The notes beneath the pieces were generated by a model. That model ran no database searches. It worked only from the letters and a program-made list of their open reading frames with translations, and was not told the origin of the DNA. The position numbers were made by a program, and so were the translations under genes. Shown here piece after piece: positions 43,910 to 51,966 of a stretch of 64,000 nt of DNA. Within the stretch, counting starts at the first letter, position 1. Every line of letters starts with the position of its first letter. Source of the DNA: an uncultured Clostridium sp. (GTDB lineage Bacteria > Bacillota > Clostridia > TANB77 > CAG-508). The stretch is from positions 1 to 64,000 of the forward strand of contig CANEHB010000006.1 in the NCBI GenBank assembly GCA_947427205.1, written 5' to 3'.

Positions 43910-44569
43910 CTATTTTTCTATTCCATTTAAACATTTGCTAAAAATAAGTTCTTTCAAAGCTCCTAACTTTTCATCATCTTCATAATATTCTATAAGTTTA
44001 GTACCAAATTCAATTTTATTTTCTTCTGAAATAGAAATTATTCCTTTACCATTTTTTATTAACTCATGATTCGCAATTAGCATAGAAGTTCTTTTATTTC
44101 CATCATTAAATGCTTGCATTTTCATTAATTTGCACATTAAAGTAATTATTGAATCAGTATTGACTGAATTATTATTATATTTCTCTAATAATATATTCAC
44201 TTTATCAATACTAGGTAATTCTGGTTTCCAATTTGTTCCACCCATAGTTACATCAAATATTCTTAATTTTCCAGCAGAATCTACAATATTCGAACCTATT
44301 AAACTATGTATACTACTTATATAATTAAAATCAATTTTTGTATCTATACTAGATAATATAAATTGCCAAGCATGTTTTAAATTATTAATTGTTTGTATTT
44401 CATCAATTCTCAAATGAGATACATTTTGACCATCGAAGATTGCTTGTGTTTCTGGAAATGTTATTGCTATTCCTTCTAAATTAGCACTTTTCCACATAGA
44501 ATCTACAATATTTCTCTTAGCAAAATATACATTTTCCTCTTGAGTCATATTATACTTATCTAACAACAT
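43910..44569 (-). CDS. Fic-like protein with the catalytic His replaced
   Basis: 219 aa, starting behind AAAGGAGAG. Residues about 60-180 form a Fic fold, but the HPFxxGNGR motif reads QAFNDGNKR (152-160): the catalytic His is Gln and the Pro is Ala, while the phosphate-binding Asp-Gly-Asn and final Arg remain. An N-terminal SANLEG (28-33) matches the inhibitory motif (S/T)xxxE(G/N) of autoinhibited Fic enzymes. Canonical Fic proteins transfer AMP from ATP to target hydroxyls; this one may be inactive in AMPylation or do other chemistry. No toxin or antitoxin partner is adjacent. It lies between the coat genes and tRNA-Lys. Confidence 0.8.
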   Translation of the reverse strand: MLLDKYNMTQEENVYFAKRNIVDSMWKSANLEGIAITFPETQAIFDGQNVSHLRIDEIQTINNLKHAWQFILSSIDTKIDFNYISSIHSLIGSNIVDSAGKLRIFDVTMGGTNWKPELPSIDKVNILLEKYNNNSVNTDSIITLMCKLMKMQAFNDGNKRTSMLIANHELIKNGKGIISISEENKIEFGTKLIEYYEDDEKLGALKELIFSKCLNGIEK

Positions 44570-44623
44570 TAATTCTCTCCTTTATTATTTACTTATAATT
44601 GATCAAAATTTTTTATTAATAGT

Positions 44624-44663
44624 AAAAAAACAACTTACAAAACTTTATATTTTGTAAGTTGTT
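44624..44663 (-). terminator. Terminator of tRNA-Lys
   Basis: AACAACTTACAAAA/TTTTGTAAGTTGTT form a 14 bp stem with a 7 nt loop, followed on the minus strand by TTTTT, immediately after the tRNA 3' end. Confidence 0.85.
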
Positions 44664-44664
44664 T

Positions 44665-44740
44665 TGGTGCGCCATAGAGGATTTGAACCTCCGACCATTT
44701 GATTAAGAGTCAACTGCTCTACCAACTGAGCTAATGGCGC
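44665..44740 (-). tRNA. tRNA-Lys (anticodon CTT), CCA encoded
   Basis: 76 nt on the minus strand. The acceptor arms GCGCCAT/ATGGCGC pair. D-arm AGCTCAGTTGGTAGAGC; anticodon loop CTCTTAA, giving CTT (reads AAG); T-arm with GGTTCAAATCC; encoded ACCA end. It lies beside the GC-richer permease cassette. Confidence 0.95.
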
Positions 44741-44833
44741 ATATATAAAGTTTTAAACAATTTAAACTAATTACAAGACTTATTATAAATCAAATTACAC
44801 ATATTTGTCAATAATTTGATTTTAACAATTATA

Positions 44834-44872
44834 AAAAAATCAGCCAGTCGGGGGAAATCCCCTGACTGGCTG
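44834..44872 (-). terminator. Terminator of the purine permease gene
   Basis: CAGCCAGTC...GACTGGCTG, with an inner GGGG/CCCC, makes a GC-rich stem quite unlike other terminators here; TTTTTTT follows on the minus strand. Its composition fits the foreign permease gene. Confidence 0.9.
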
Positions 44873-44916
44873 TGAAACTAATACACTACACTGATGTTTT
44901 TTTGTCAGCCTTACTG

Positions 44917-46272
44917 TCAAATGATAAAATACTTGACAACAAATAAGACTGTCAGCACAATCATTGCAGGCTGTACCTCCTTGCGCTTTCCAGTGAAGAG
45001 CTTGAATACTGTATAGGAGATTACTCCCCAACAGATTCCCTCAGAAATGCTATAGCAGAAGGGCATTCCAATAATACACAATACTGCCGGAATCCAGTTG
45101 CTGTAATCTGAGGCATCAATCTTCAGGATTGCTTCAATCATCATAACACCCACCATGATAAGCGCCGGTGCCGTCGCAAATGACGGAATCGCAAGGAAAA
45201 TCGGCGATAAGAATAATGCCAGAGCAAACAAGATACCTGTTGTTGTTGCAGTAAGACCTGTTTTTCCACCTTCTGCAACTCCTGCAGACGACTCCACATA
45301 CGTCGTGGTTGTGGAAGTTCCAAGAATCGCTCCGATAATTGTTGCAATTGCATCAGCCAGCAGTGCCCACGTCAGGCGAGGCAGTTCTCCCTTTTCATCA
45401 AGCATGTCTGACTTCATAGCGACTCCTATCAGAGTTCCCATTGTATCAAACATGTCTACAAACAGGAAAGAAATTACCACAATCCAAAATCTTACTTCAA
45501 GAATTCTCGAAAAATTGAACTTGAAGAAAGTAAGTGATATACTGCTGATTTGTGTGCCCTGTGAAAAATCAGGGAACAAGCTGTACATACCGCTGTCCGG
45601 GCTGGGAACATAAACTCCAACTCCCTGCAGGATCATGCCTATTACCCATGTTACAACAATTCCAATAAGAATAGAACCTTTCACCTTTTTTATATGCAGG
45701 ATACCTATAATAAGCAATCCTACAATAGTGAGTATCATTCCCATTCTTACTGCCGGATCTACCGTTCTAAAATCGTTCAGCGCAACAACCGTAGAATCAT
45801 CTTTTACCACAATTGCCGCATTGATCAGCCCAATCAGGATGATAAAAAGTCCTATTCCGACTGATATTGCTTTTTTCAGAACTTCTGGTATGGCATTGAA
45901 AATTGCCTGTCTCACATGTGTAACTGACAATACCACAAAGATCACACCCTCAACGGCTACTGCCAGCAATGCATCCTGCCACGAATAACCCATACCACAG
46001 CAGACTGAAAATGCAAAAAACACATTCAATCCCATTCCGGGTGCCAGAGCAAACGGCAGATTTGCCATCAAGCCCATGAGTATCGATCCGACTGCTGCTG
46101 CCAGTGCAGTTGCAACAAAAATGGCATTTCTGTCCATCCCAGTTACTGAGAGGATATTCGGGTTAACCGCCAAGATGTACGCCATTGTAGCGAACGTTGT
46201 TGCTCCTGCGATTACCTCTGTCCGGACATTAGTTCCTTTTTGTTGCAGCTTAAAGATTTTTTCAAGTTGCAT
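44917..46272 (-). CDS. AzgA-type purine permease (NCS2 family), acquired cassette
   Basis: 451 aa with about 12-13 membrane helices. The start is the ATG at 46272 behind AAAGGAGG. GTNVRTEVIAGATTFATMAY, NPNILSVTGMD, and LAPGMGLN with a later GTSTTTTYVESSAG match the hypoxanthine/guanine permeases of the AzgA/PbuG/PbuO group, which import purine bases by proton symport. GC content is far above the neighbours, codons such as CTG, GCG and CGC are common, and there is one in-frame CGG (Arg). With its own promoter and terminator beside a tRNA gene, it looks like a transferred one-gene cassette. I see no guanine riboswitch in the short leader. Confidence 0.9.
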   Translation of the reverse strand: MQLEKIFKLQQKGTNVRTEVIAGATTFATMAYILAVNPNILSVTGMDRNAIFVATALAAAVGSILMGLMANLPFALAPGMGLNVFFAFSVCCGMGYSWQDALLAVAVEGVIFVVLSVTHVRQAIFNAIPEVLKKAISVGIGLFIILIGLINAAIVVKDDSTVVALNDFRTVDPAVRMGMILTIVGLLIIGILHIKKVKGSILIGIVVTWVIGMILQGVGVYVPSPDSGMYSLFPDFSQGTQISSISLTFFKFNFSRILEVRFWIVVISFLFVDMFDTMGTLIGVAMKSDMLDEKGELPRLTWALLADAIATIIGAILGTSTTTTYVESSAGVAEGGKTGLTATTTGILFALALFLSPIFLAIPSFATAPALIMVGVMMIEAILKIDASDYSNWIPAVLCIIGMPFCYSISEGICWGVISYTVFKLFTGKRKEVQPAMIVLTVLFVVKYFII

Positions 46273-46330
46273 AAAATACCTCCTTTCAAGGTATGAAAAA
46301 ATTATGCGCATACGCGCTGTTAACATAATA

Positions 46331-46359
46331 ATTATACTATCTTATTATTTATTTGTCAA
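46331..46359 (-). promoter_or_regulatory. Consensus SigA promoter of the purine permease
   Basis: On the minus strand TTGACA (46359-46354) and TATAAT (46336-46331) are both perfect, with 17 bp spacing. The start lies near 46324, giving a leader of about 52 nt. Confidence 0.85.
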
Positions 46360-46526
46360 TCTTTTTTTGCTTTATATCCAACAAAAATAATATTTTACAA
46401 TTAATGTATGTGATATATAGTAGTATCTTTACAAATATTCTATTTGTTAGTAAATGCTTTATGTATACTGTTTCGATTAAAATAAACTTTAGCAAAGACT
46501 TTATATAATAGACTAACTATATAACT

Positions 46527-46566
46527 AAAAATAAAGAGCTACTTTTTGAAGTAACTCTTTATTTTT
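46527..46566 (-). terminator. Terminator of ftsH
   Basis: AAAAATAAAGAG and CTCTTTATTTTT, extended by one mismatch and TAC/GTA, form a long stem with T-runs, 28 bp after the ftsH stop. Confidence 0.85.
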
Positions 46567-46593
46567 AGTATTTAATTAGATTTATAAAGAAGA

Positions 46594-48411
46594 TTAAGCA
46601 TTCATTATATCGTTAAATTCTTCTCCATCTATCTTTTCTTTTTCTAATAATACACCAGCTACCTTGTGTAATTTTTCCATATTTTCATTTAAAATGTCTA
46701 CTGTTCTTTGATAAGCTGTGTCTATTATTCTTTTAACCTCTTCATCAATTAATCCTGAAGTTTCTTCACTAAAGTTCTTTTGTTGTGTAAAGTCTCTTCC
46801 TAAGAATACTTCTTCTTGTCCTGAACCAAATGTAATTGCTCCTAGTCTTTCACTCATACCATATTTAGTAACCATACTTCTAGCAATTTTTGAAGCTCTT
46901 TCAATATCATTACTTGCTCCTGTAGATACATCACCTAAAACTAAAGCTTCTGCAACTCTACCACCTAATAATGATATTATTTGTTCTTCCATCTCTGATT
47001 TACTCATAAATTGTCTATCTTCAGATGGTCTATACATTGTATATCCACCAGCCATACCTCTTGGAATAATTGATATTTGGTGAACATCATCTTGTGTTGG
47101 TAAAAATTTACTTGCTACAGCATGACCAGCTTCATGGAAAGCAACAAGTTTCTTTTCTTTTTCACTTATTACTCTTGATTTTTTCTCTGGTCCCATAGTT
47201 ACTTTAACCATAGCATCTTCTATTTCTTCCATTCCAATTTCTGTTTTATTTCTTCTTGCTGTTAATAAAGCTGCTTCATTTAAAATATTTTCTAAATCAG
47301 CTCCAACAAATCCTGCTGTGTTTCTTGCAATAGTTGTTAAATCAACATCATCTGCAAGTTTTTTCTTTCTAGCATGAACTTTTAATATTTCTTCTCTAGC
47401 TTTAACATCTGGTGATCCAACTACTATCTGTCTGTCAAATCTTCCTGCTCTTAATAAAGCTTTATCTAATACATCTGGTCTATTTGTAGCAGCTAGTACT
47501 ATAACACCTTCATTAGCTGAGAATCCATCCATTTCAACTAATAATTGGTTTAATGTTTGTTCTCTTTCATCATGTCCACCACCTAAACCTGCTCCTCTTT
47601 GACGTCCTACAGCATCAATTTCATCTATAAATATGATACATGGTGCATTTTTCTTAGCTTGCTCAAAAAGATCTCTTACTCTTGATGCACCAACACCAAC
47701 AAACATTTCAACAAAATCAGAACCACTTATAATAAAGAATGGTACACCTGCTTCTCCAGCAACTGCTTTTGCTAGTAATGTTTTACCAGTACCTGGATGA
47801 CCAACTAATAAAACACCTTTTGGTATTCTTGCACCCATGTCTGTAAATTTCTTTGGTGATTTTAGGAAATCAACTATTTCTGCTAATTCTTCTTTTTCTT
47901 CATCTATACCTGCAACATCTTTAAATGTTACTTTTGTTTTTGAATCAGTTGTGTTTAACATTCTTGCTTTACTTTTTCCAAATGTCATTGATTTATTTCC
48001 ACCTTGATTTGGATTCATAAGTAAAATCCAGAATAGTAAGAATATTATCAATATAACAAATGGTGAGAAAGCACTAAGAATTGTCATTGCAATTGATTCT
48101 TCTTCTTGACTTAATACTAATTGTCCACTTACTAAGTTATCTGAAATTTGTTCCATAAAAGAATCTACACTTGGTATAGCTACTTCTTTTTGTGATGATT
48201 TACTTGATGTTTCTGAACCTTTTAAAGTAACATATGCCATTTGTTTATCAGAAGATATTTCTATTTCTGTGACCTCTCCTGCAGATATCTTACTTATTAA
48301 ATCAGAATAACTCATTTTGGTTTCTGGATTATTAAATATTGCATTAAGTAATCCAATAAAAATTATTCCTAATACTAACCAAATAGCTAGTGTCTTAATT
48401 CCATTTTTCAA
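46594..48411 (-). CDS. ftsH: ATP-dependent zinc metalloprotease FtsH
   Basis: 605 aa. Two membrane helices (about 7-25 and 105-130) flank an extracytoplasmic domain. The AAA domain has Walker A GHPGTGKT (near 200), Walker B FIDEID and the second-region-of-homology RAGRFDR. The M41 protease domain has the zinc motif HEAGH (near 425). By family it degrades misfolded membrane proteins and selected regulators, and is needed for sporulation in Bacillus. The start is TTG at 48411 behind AGGAGGAATTAAAC. It follows tilS; hpt, often between them, is missing. Confidence 0.97.
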   Translation of the reverse strand: MKNGIKTLAIWLVLGIIFIGLLNAIFNNPETKMSYSDLISKISAGEVTEIEISSDKQMAYVTLKGSETSSKSSQKEVAIPSVDSFMEQISDNLVSGQLVLSQEEESIAMTILSAFSPFVILIIFLLFWILLMNPNQGGNKSMTFGKSKARMLNTTDSKTKVTFKDVAGIDEEKEELAEIVDFLKSPKKFTDMGARIPKGVLLVGHPGTGKTLLAKAVAGEAGVPFFIISGSDFVEMFVGVGASRVRDLFEQAKKNAPCIIFIDEIDAVGRQRGAGLGGGHDEREQTLNQLLVEMDGFSANEGVIVLAATNRPDVLDKALLRAGRFDRQIVVGSPDVKAREEILKVHARKKKLADDVDLTTIARNTAGFVGADLENILNEAALLTARRNKTEIGMEEIEDAMVKVTMGPEKKSRVISEKEKKLVAFHEAGHAVASKFLPTQDDVHQISIIPRGMAGGYTMYRPSEDRQFMSKSEMEEQIISLLGGRVAEALVLGDVSTGASNDIERASKIARSMVTKYGMSERLGAITFGSGQEEVFLGRDFTQQKNFSEETSGLIDEEVKRIIDTAYQRTVDILNENMEKLHKVAGVLLEKEKIDGEEFNDIMNA

Positions 48412-48532
48412 GTTTAATTCCTCCTACTTTTTCGTATGCATAAAATATAGCATAGCAATTTTTCATTTGCAATAGTTTTTTTTAAAAGAAATAAGTCTGT
48501 AATATTTATCTTTTTAAAGACTTTACGGAAAG

Positions 48533-49555
48533 CTATACTGAGCGTTCAATATATATTTTTTTATTTTTGATTACAATTTTAGTTTTTTTATTTGGTGTCA
48601 AAAATTTATTACCTATATTATTATTACAAAGCTTTATTATATCCTCAATATGTATCTTCTCTATTCCTTTAGTCGTTCCAAAAAGCTCATTTATTGCATA
48701 CAAAATTACTCTTTTTTGAATTGCTTTATTTTCACTATTAAATTTTTTTAAATCTAATATAATTTTAGCCTCTTTTTCATCATTATATACATTTTCTTTT
48801 GAAAAATTTTCCTTTAAATGCATATTTTCATATGCATTTTTAGTTTGCAAACTTAAATAATTTATATCATCTTTTACAATATCTGATAATCTCATTATGG
48901 TATCAATTATATTTGGATTTAATTCATTTTTTATATACGGAATAGCTATGTTTCTTAATTTATTCCTTGTATAAATATTCTCATCATTTGATTCATCATG
49001 TCTTGGATTTAAATTTTCAGTTTCACAATAGTTTTCTATTTCTTCTCTTTTAGCTTCTATTAAAGGTCTAATATATTTACTGTTTTGTGCTTCTATTCCT
49101 TTTAAGCCACTCAATCCTGATCCTCTAATAATATTCATCATAATTGTTTCTACACTATCATTTTCATTATGTGCTATTGCAATTTTATTTGAATTTGTTT
49201 TTTCTAATATCTCATCAAAAAAATTATATCTAACTATTCTTCCTGTTTCTTCTAAACCTCTTCCTTCTTTTTTAGAAAGTTCTTTAATATTAGTATTTAA
49301 AATATAACATTCTATTCCTCTTGTTTGGCAAAAATCTAAAACAAATTTCTCATCTATATTTGCATTTTCTCTAATTCCATGATTAATATGTGCAACAACT
49401 ATTTCAAATTTAAAAATTTCTTCATTCTTTAATTCATTAAGTATATTAAGCATAGAAATAGAATCTGGACCACCTGAAACCCCTAAAACAATTTTATCTC
49501 CATTTTCTATTAAGTTATACTTTTTTATAGTATTTAAAACAATATCTTTTAACAT
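48533..49555 (-). CDS. tilS: tRNA(Ile)-lysidine synthetase TilS
   Basis: 340 aa from the ATG at 49555 behind AAAGGAGAAAC; the longer frame has no RBS. The PP-loop SGGPDS (near 34-39), HINHGIR and the conserved AHNENDSVETIMMNIIRGSG are all present, then a shortened C-terminal region. By family it converts cytidine 34 of tRNA-Ile(CAU) to lysidine so that it reads AUA, essential in an AT-rich genome that uses ATA heavily. Shorter than the B. subtilis enzyme (about 470 aa) because the C-terminal domain is reduced. Confidence 0.92.
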   Translation of the reverse strand: MLKDIVLNTIKKYNLIENGDKIVLGVSGGPDSISMLNILNELKNEEIFKFEIVVAHINHGIRENANIDEKFVLDFCQTRGIECYILNTNIKELSKKEGRGLEETGRIVRYNFFDEILEKTNSNKIAIAHNENDSVETIMMNIIRGSGLSGLKGIEAQNSKYIRPLIEAKREEIENYCETENLNPRHDESNDENIYTRNKLRNIAIPYIKNELNPNIIDTIMRLSDIVKDDINYLSLQTKNAYENMHLKENFSKENVYNDEKEAKIILDLKKFNSENKAIQKRVILYAINELFGTTKGIEKIHIEDIIKLCNNNIGNKFLTPNKKTKIVIKNKKIYIERSV

Positions 49556-49613
49556 ATGTTTCTCCTTTACAATAAAACTCAATTATAGAATTTTATAACT
49601 AATACTTTATAAA

Positions 49614-49779
49614 TTGAAAGTACTTATATATATTAGAACGACGTGATGCGCAGCCTTGGAAGTTTAAATTTTCTTTACAAATTTTATAATAACATATCAA
49701 ATTATATAAAATCTAAATCTACTTTAAATCCATAAACGACCAGCAAAGAACGAGTAATAATATATATAAGTACTTTCAA
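49614..49779. repeat. Dispersed intergenic element with perfect 22 bp terminal inverted repeats
   Basis: The outer arms at 49614-49635 and 49758-49779 are exact reverse complements (TTGAAAGTAC...GTACTTTCAA). Inside, GTGATGCGCAGCCTTGGAAG and TTTAAATCCATAA then GACCAGCAAAGAACGAG enclose an AT-rich centre that can pair TTTAAA/TTTAAA. The inner blocks recur at 2756-2885. It encodes no protein. It is either a MITE-like element or a structured RNA with a long closing stem. Confidence 0.7.
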
Positions 49780-49811
49780 CTAATATAAATAATTAAAATT
49801 ATAATTGAACT

Positions 49812-51152
49812 TTATTGTTCTTCAAAAAATCTTCTTTCCAAATTTGCAAATTTAGTATAGCTTGGAAGCCATGCTAAATCAACTGTACCTGTTGAACCAC
49901 CTCTGTGCTTAGCCAAAATAACTTCAGCTACATTTTTCTTCTCACTATCTTCATTATAGTAATCATCTCTATATAAGAATATTACTATATCAGCATCTTG
50001 CTCTATTGCTCCTGACTCTCTTAAGTCTGATAACATAGGTCTTTTGTCATCACGTTTTTCAACACTACGCGAAAGCTGAGATAATGCAATTACTGGTATA
50101 TCCAGTTCTTTAGCTAATATTTTTAATGATCTACTAATTTCAGAAATTTCTTGCTCACGGCTTGAATTTTTTGTTCCGCTACCTTGAATTAACTGTAAGT
50201 AATCTATTACCACTAACCCAATATCTCTTTCTAGTTTTAGTTTTCTACACTTAGCACGAATTTCCATTATTGAGATACCTGCAGTATCATCTATATAGAT
50301 TGGTGCATCTGATAATCTTCCTAAAGTTGATGCAAGTTTTACCCAATCATCATCTTCTATTTGACCTGTTCTAATTTTATTACTATCTACCATAGCTTCA
50401 CTACATAAAATTCTGTTTCCTACTTGGTCTTTTGACATCTCTAGGTTAAAAATTGCAACAGATTTTGAACTTTGAATAGCAACATTTGTGGCTATATTAA
50501 TTGCAAATGCTGATTTTCCCATTGCTGGTCTTGCTGCAACAATTATTAAATCAGAATTATGAAGTCCAGAAGTTTTCAAATCTAAATCTGAAAATCCTGT
50601 TGATATTCCACTTAATCTTCCTTTTTGATTATATAGTTCTTCTAGTTTAGCAAAAGATTCTACTAAAACATCTTTTAAATGTGTATATCCTTTTGCATTT
50701 TTCTTTTGAGATAAATCAAATATTTTCTTTTCAGCCATATCCATTATTTGATCTACTTCTTCTGTTTCATTAAATCCTAATGCTACTAATTCATTAGCAG
50801 AATTTATTAAATTTCTAAGCATAGCTTTTTCATCAACTATTTTTATATATTTATCAACATTTGCAGTAGTTGGTACTCTTTCTGGAAGACTTGCTAAATA
50901 TTCTAGTCCTCCAACTCTTTCAAATCTTCCACTTTCAACAAGCTCTGCTTTTACTGTTATTATATCTATTGGTTCACTTTTAGCATACAAACTAAGAATA
51001 GCAGCATAAATTGCTCTATTATCTTCTCTATAAAAAGCATCTTCCTTTAATACTTCTATTGCACTTATAACAGAATCTTTATCTGTTAACATACATCCTA
51101 ATATTGCTTGTTCTGCTTCTATATCATGTGGTGGTATTTTTCCTAAATCCAT
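49812..51152 (-). CDS. dnaB: Replicative DNA helicase DnaB
   Basis: 446 aa. N-terminal domain PPHDIEAEQAILGCML, linker, then RecA-like domain with Walker A ARPAMGKSAFA (near 210), Walker B VVIDYLQLI and the arginine-finger region RESGAIEQDADIV. By family it is the hexameric fork helicase (called DnaC in Bacillus). RBS GAGGGATG. It lies 29 bp after rplI, the usual gdpP-rplI-dnaB order. Confidence 0.97.
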   Translation of the reverse strand: MDLGKIPPHDIEAEQAILGCMLTDKDSVISAIEVLKEDAFYREDNRAIYAAILSLYAKSEPIDIITVKAELVESGRFERVGGLEYLASLPERVPTTANVDKYIKIVDEKAMLRNLINSANELVALGFNETEEVDQIMDMAEKKIFDLSQKKNAKGYTHLKDVLVESFAKLEELYNQKGRLSGISTGFSDLDLKTSGLHNSDLIIVAARPAMGKSAFAINIATNVAIQSSKSVAIFNLEMSKDQVGNRILCSEAMVDSNKIRTGQIEDDDWVKLASTLGRLSDAPIYIDDTAGISIMEIRAKCRKLKLERDIGLVVIDYLQLIQGSGTKNSSREQEISEISRSLKILAKELDIPVIALSQLSRSVEKRDDKRPMLSDLRESGAIEQDADIVIFLYRDDYYNEDSEKKNVAEVILAKHRGGSTGTVDLAWLPSYTKFANLERRFFEEQ

Positions 51153-51181
51153 ATTTACATCCCTCTTATTTTATATAGATT

Positions 51182-51631
51182 TTATTGTTTTGGTTCTATC
51201 ATTACTGTAACTTGCGCCATAACCCCTTCATTTAATTTTATATCTACTTTTGTGGCTCCTGCTACTTTTATTGATTCTGATAATAATACTTTTTTCTTAT
51301 CTACATTTATTCCGAAATCATTTTTTAGGGCTTCAGCTATTTCTTTTGCAGTTACAGCTCCAAATAATCTACCATTATCTCCTGCTTTTACAGAAATTCT
51401 TACTGTAATACTTTTCATTCTCTCAGCTATCTCTTTTGCTTCTTTTAAATCTTCACCTTTTCTAAAAGCTACTGATTCATTTTTTGATTTTAAATTATTC
51501 ATGTTTCCATCATCAGCTGGAACTGCTAAATTCTTAGGAAATAAATAATTTCTTGCATATCCATCTGCAGCATTTATTACTTGATCTTTTTTTCCTACAC
51601 CTTTTATATCTTGTTTTAAAATAACTTTCAT
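51182..51631 (-). CDS. rplI: Ribosomal protein L9
   Basis: 149 aa. The signature MKVILKQDIKGVGKKDQVIN and DGYARNYLFPKNLA are intact, followed by the long helix and the C-terminal domain (GRLFGAVTAKEIAEAL). By family it binds 23S rRNA near the L1 stalk and helps maintain the reading frame, which is of interest in a genome with apparent frameshift sites. RBS GGGAG. Transcribed with dnaB from a promoter that follows the gdpP terminator. Confidence 0.97.
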   Translation of the reverse strand: MKVILKQDIKGVGKKDQVINAADGYARNYLFPKNLAVPADDGNMNNLKSKNESVAFRKGEDLKEAKEIAERMKSITVRISVKAGDNGRLFGAVTAKEIAEALKNDFGINVDKKKVLLSESIKVAGATKVDIKLNEGVMAQVTVMIEPKQ

Positions 51632-51714
51632 ATTATTCTCCCTTCTTACTTAATATTATAGCTTTATGTATTTTATAACATTTTTGCCTAAATTACAAGC
51701 AAAATTAATTATTA

Positions 51715-51808
51715 GCAATTATTATATCTATAATAAACACCACCCCACTTTCTTAGAAAGTTTTTCTATATGTAGGTGGCAAACCACATTTGCTTATTCC
51801 AATCTCTT
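51715..51808 (-). ncRNA. Structured leader or small RNA upstream of rplI
   Basis: The RNA expected from the 51814-51842 promoter begins AAAAGAGATTGGAATAAGCA and contains GTGG-TTTG-CCAC, ACTTTC-TAA-GAAAGT and a longer CCACC...GGTGG pairing that competes with the first hairpin. Two mutually exclusive folds, about 90 nt upstream of the rplI RBS, suggest an attenuator, a ribosomal-protein leader or an independent sRNA. I do not recognise a known Rfam family. Confidence 0.45.
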
Positions 51809-51813
51809 TTAAA

Positions 51814-51842
51814 AGTGTATATTAATATTATTTTACTGTCAA
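51814..51842 (-). promoter_or_regulatory. Promoter of rplI-dnaB
   Basis: On the minus strand a consensus TTGACA (51842-51837) and TACACT (51819-51814) are 17 bp apart. It lies in the 335 bp gap between gdpP and rplI, after the gdpP terminator. Confidence 0.65.
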
Positions 51843-51905
51843 CAAGAGATATTTTTATATATTGAATTTAATATATTATAGAATAATTTAATTGCTTTAC
51901 TAAAA

Positions 51906-51962
51906 TAAAAAGATACATGTCTTTTAGATTACTTTCTAGTAGTCTAAACATATATCTTTTTT
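51906..51962 (-). terminator. Terminator of gdpP
   Basis: A long imperfect hairpin pairs AAAAGATA..TTTAGACTACT with AGTAATCTAAA..TATCTTTT, ending in Ts just after the gdpP stop. It splits the usual gdpP-rplI operon into two units. Confidence 0.8.
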
Positions 51963-51966
51963 TATT

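Larger units (their letters stand above)
46273..46593. other. Intergenic region between the permease and ftsH
   Basis: This 321 bp region contains a palindromic GCGC-GTAT-GCGC in the permease leader (about 46303-46314, a possible operator), the permease promoter and the ftsH terminator. The remaining roughly 170 bp are AT-rich with no feature I can support. Confidence 0.5.

Noticed and set aside
44840..45031. Open frame inside the 3' end of the purine permease
   Set aside because: It is an out-of-frame shadow overlapping the permease and its terminator.
46273..46330. Guanine riboswitch in front of the purine permease
   Set aside because: The leader is only about 52 nt and lacks the conserved three-way-junction sequences; only a short GCGC palindrome is present.
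49614..49779. Known RNA such as SRP RNA, 6S RNA or RNase P
   Set aside because: None of the signature sequences I know for those RNAs is present, and the perfect terminal inverted repeats fit a mobile or structured repeat better.
51720..51800. T-box or preQ1 riboswitch upstream of rplI
   Set aside because: The T-box core and antiterminator sequences are absent and the downstream genes are not of the regulated classes.
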